From: an uncultured Acetobacteraceae bacterium | GTDB lineage: Bacteria > Pseudomonadota > Alphaproteobacteria > Acetobacterales > Acetobacteraceae | Direction of reading: 5' to 3' | Assembly (NCBI GenBank): GCA_943912335.1 | Contig: CALTUD010000008.1 | Coordinates: 52,722-116,721 of the forward strand | DNA: 64,000 nucleotides | Shown: positions 61,712 to 64,000 of the stretch, piece after piece | Numbering within the stretch: the first letter of the stretch is position 1 | Layout of the letters: every line of letters starts with the position of its first letter | Notes under the pieces: model-generated | The model's database searches: none | The model's input: the letters and a program-made list of their open reading frames with translations, nothing else | What the model was told of the DNA's origin: nothing | Made by a program: the position numbers and the translations under genes

Positions 61712-64000
61712 TCAGCCGGCAAGCGCCTTCTCGTTCTCGCGCGCCACGGCCAGGTACTTGGCATATTCCTTCGGCACCACATGCCAGAAGCGCGGCAACG
61801 CCTTGTTCCACTCGTGCAGCAGCAGGGCCGCGAAGCGGGACGAGGTTTCCTTGGCGTGCGTCTCGATCAAACGCAGCAGCTCGTCATGCCAGCGCGCTTC
61901 GGTGACACGGCTCCAGGTCAGCGTGTCCGGATTGGCGCGGATCTCGAAATCGCCGTCGCTGTCATAGACGAACGCCATGCCCCCGGTGAAACCGGCACCG
62001 AAATTGTCGCCCACCGGCCCCAGAACCACCACCGTGCCGCCGGTCATGTATTCGCAACCGTTCGAGCCGCAGCCTTCCACCACCGCCGTCGCGCCCGAAT
62101 TGCGCACGGCGAAACGCTCGCCCGCCTGCCCGGCCGCATACAACGCACCGGAGGTCGCGCCGTAAAGCACCGTGTTGCCGACGATGGCGTTCTGGTTCGA
62201 CACCAGCTGCGACGACGGCGGCTGGCGCACCACGATGGTCGCACCCGACAAACCCTTGCCGACATAGTCGTTGGCGTCGCCGATCACTTCCAGCTTCAGC
62301 CCCTTCACCGCGAAGGCGCCCAGGGACTGTCCCGCCGAACCACGCAGACGCACGGTCAGATGGCCATGCGCGAGACTGTCCTGGCCGAAACGACGCACGA
62401 TGCGCGACGAGATCTTGGTGCCGATGGCGCGATGCGTGTTCTGCACGTTGTAGTGCAGCTGCATCTTCTCGCCATGCTCGAACAACGGCTTCGCGTCGGC
62501 GATCATCTGCGCGTCGAGCGTTTCCGGCACCTCGTTGCGCCCCTCGCGGGTGCAGTAGCGCGCATACGGACCGGGATCGGCCTGCGCCAGAAGCGGGTTC
62601 AGATCGAGGTCGTCGAGATAATCCGCACCACGACTGACCTGATGCAGAAGATCGGTCCGTCCGATGATCTCGTTCAGCGTCTTCACGCCCAGCTGCGCCA
62701 GGATGTTGCGCACGTCCTCGGCGATGAACGAGAACAGGTTGATCACCTTCTCCGGGCTGCCGTCGAACTTCTCGCGCAGCGCCTCGTCCTGGGTGCAGAT
62801 GCCGACAGGGCAGGTGTTGGAATGGCACTGCCGCACCATGATGCAGCCCATGGCCACCAGGGATGCCGTGCCGATGCCGAACTCCTCCGCACCGAGCATG
62901 GCGGCGATCACCACGTCGCGCCCGGTCTTGAGCCCGCCATCGGTGCGCAGCTTCACCCGATGCCGCAGACGGTTCAGCATCAGAACCTGATGCGCTTCCG
63001 CAAGCCCCATCTCCCAGGGCAGGCCGGCATATTTCACCGAGGTCTGCGGACTGGCGCCGGTGCCGCCGGAATGGCCGGAGATCAGGATGCAGTCCGCCTT
63101 CGCCTTGGCCACGCCGGCGGCGATCGTGCCGATGCCGGACCGCGCCACCAGCTTCACCGTCACCGTCGCATCCGGATTGATCTGCTTCAGATCGTAGATC
63201 AGCTGCGCCAGATCCTCGATCGAATAGATGTCGTGATGTGGCGGCGGCGAGATCAACGTCACGCCCGGCGTGGCATGGCGCAGCTTGGCGATCAGACCGG
63301 TCACCTTGAAGCCCGGCAGCTGCCCTCCCTCGCCCGGCTTGGCGCCCTGCGCCATCTTGATCTCGATCTCGCGGCAATCGTTCAGATATTGCGCGGTGAC
63401 GCCGAACCGTCCCGACGCGATCTGCTTGATCGCGGACGATGCATTGTCGCCGTTCGGACGCGGTTTGGAGCGCGCAGGGTCCTCGCCACCCTCGCCGGAA
63501 TCCGACTTGGCGCCGATCCGGTTCATCGCGATCGACAGAGTCTCATGCGCTTCCGGGCTCAGCGCACCGAGCGAGATGCCCGGCGCCAGCAGACGCTTGC
63601 GGATCTCGGTGATGCTCTCGACGTCTTCAACAGGGATCGCGCTGCGCCCCTCGCGGAAATCCAGCAGATCGCGCAACGCCACGGGCGGCTGGCGACGCAC
63701 CGCGTCGGCATAACGGCGATAGATGGTGAAGCTGTCCGACGCGCACGCCGTCTGCAGCGTGTGGATCAGGCCGCCGTCGAACGCGTGCACCTCGCCGCGA
63801 CGGCGCAGCTTGTAGAGACCGCCGACGGGAAGCGCCACCGCATCGTCGCTCCAGGCCTTCTCGTGGAAACCAAGAACGTTGCGCGCCAGACCGCTCAAAC
63901 CGATACCGGAAATGCGCGACTGCATGCCGGGGAAGAACTCCGCCACCAGCGCGCGCGACAGGCCGATCGCCTCGAAATTGTAGCCGCCGCGATAGGAGGC
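61712..64000 (-). CDS. gltB: Glutamate synthase large subunit, C-terminal half (partial; continues beyond window)
   Basis: About 762 residues are in the window; the frame is open through position 64000, and full-length GltB is about 1500 residues. Visible parts: FMN domain (LIAKLRHATPGVTLISPPPHHDIYSIEDL, KADCILISGHSGGTGASPQTS); [3Fe-4S] cysteines in CIMVRQCHSNTCPVGICTQ; C-terminal beta-helix with GSNGCEYMTGGTVVVLGPVG and GAGFTGGMAFVYD. It makes glutamate from glutamine and 2-oxoglutarate. The N-terminal glutaminase domain lies outside the window. Confidence 0.96.
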   Translation of the reverse strand, partial: ASYRGGYNFEAIGLSRALVAEFFPGMQSRISGIGLSGLARNVLGFHEKAWSDDAVALPVGGLYKLRRRGEVHAFDGGLIHTLQTACASDSFTIYRRYADAVRRQPPVALRDLLDFREGRSAIPVEDVESITEIRKRLLAPGISLGALSPEAHETLSIAMNRIGAKSDSGEGGEDPARSKPRPNGDNASSAIKQIASGRFGVTAQYLNDCREIEIKMAQGAKPGEGGQLPGFKVTGLIAKLRHATPGVTLISPPPHHDIYSIEDLAQLIYDLKQINPDATVTVKLVARSGIGTIAAGVAKAKADCILISGHSGGTGASPQTSVKYAGLPWEMGLAEAHQVLMLNRLRHRVKLRTDGGLKTGRDVVIAAMLGAEEFGIGTASLVAMGCIMVRQCHSNTCPVGICTQDEALREKFDGSPEKVINLFSFIAEDVRNILAQLGVKTLNEIIGRTDLLHQVSRGADYLDDLDLNPLLAQADPGPYARYCTREGRNEVPETLDAQMIADAKPLFEHGEKMQLHYNVQNTHRAIGTKISSRIVRRFGQDSLAHGHLTVRLRGSAGQSLGAFAVKGLKLEVIGDANDYVGKGLSGATIVVRQPPSSQLVSNQNAIVGNTVLYGATSGALYAAGQAGERFAVRNSGATAVVEGCGSNGCEYMTGGTVVVLGPVGDNFGAGFTGGMAFVYDSDGDFEIRANPDTLTWSRVTEARWHDELLRLIETHAKETSSRFAALLLHEWNKALPRFWHVVPKEYAKYLAVARENEKALAG

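Overview
The window is GC-rich, densely coded DNA from an alphaproteobacterium, most likely an acetic acid bacterium (Acetobacteraceae). This rests on gene content (Der/BamB, PepF, PiT, a gluconate-2-dehydrogenase-like pair, LpxB and sugar transferases) and on one AT-rich, hairpin-bounded interspersed element at 26725-26845. The species cannot be named from the sequence alone. No rRNA or tRNA gene was found.

Layout. 1-11.3 kb holds housekeeping genes: a large unknown protein, then (minus) a YfgM-like protein, BamB and Der; a small lipoprotein, a creatininase-family hydrolase and an MFS exporter; then (minus) a frameshifted ADP-ribosylglycohydrolase, a dihydroorotase and a TetR regulator. 11.3-17.2 kb is an RND efflux pair divergent from the TetR gene, with a palindromic operator candidate between them, followed by a DUF2252-type protein. 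17.1-22.8 kb is a minus-strand run for surface polysaccharide (GT9, GT4, asparagine-synthase-like) plus a CPA1 antiporter.

22.9-35.2 kb is one uninterrupted plus-strand run: ygfZ, hisI and lpxB, then six genes centred on a 1193-residue tubulin/FtsZ-like protein with a C-terminal GYF-like module, and finally an AEC permease. The six-gene block encodes a zinc-ribbon protein, a secreted and anchored degenerate vWA-like protein, a 3-TM protein, the tubulin-like protein, a secreted protein with a peptidoglycan-binding-like tail, and a zinc-ribbon/TM/double-PEGA protein. It looks like an undescribed envelope-linked cytomotive or scaffolding system and is the strongest novelty candidate.

35.2-38.6 kb (minus) is a CPA1 antiporter with a cyclic-nucleotide-binding-like tail and two small coupled genes. 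38.7-44.3 kb is a complete, compact type II-C CRISPR-Cas locus: tracrRNA (minus), cas9 (1081 aa), cas1, cas2 and a 9-repeat/8-spacer array. The tracrRNA pairing implies that crRNAs are read from the minus strand, towards the cas genes. The repeat variants and decayed distal repeats imply that spacers are added at the cas2-proximal end. Next come a 2-oxoglutarate oxygenase and a decayed gene.

45.8-64 kb is housekeeping: FKBP, BrkB/YihY, M48 protease, quinone oxidoreductase, an alpha/beta-hydrolase fused to a gluconate-dehydrogenase small-subunit-like domain next to a GMC oxidoreductase, an alpha/beta-hydrolase lipoprotein, UbiB-like kinase, PepF, DUF3667 and DUF1176 proteins, PiT phosphate transporter, DyP peroxidase, and the C-terminal half of glutamate synthase (gltB), which runs off the window end.
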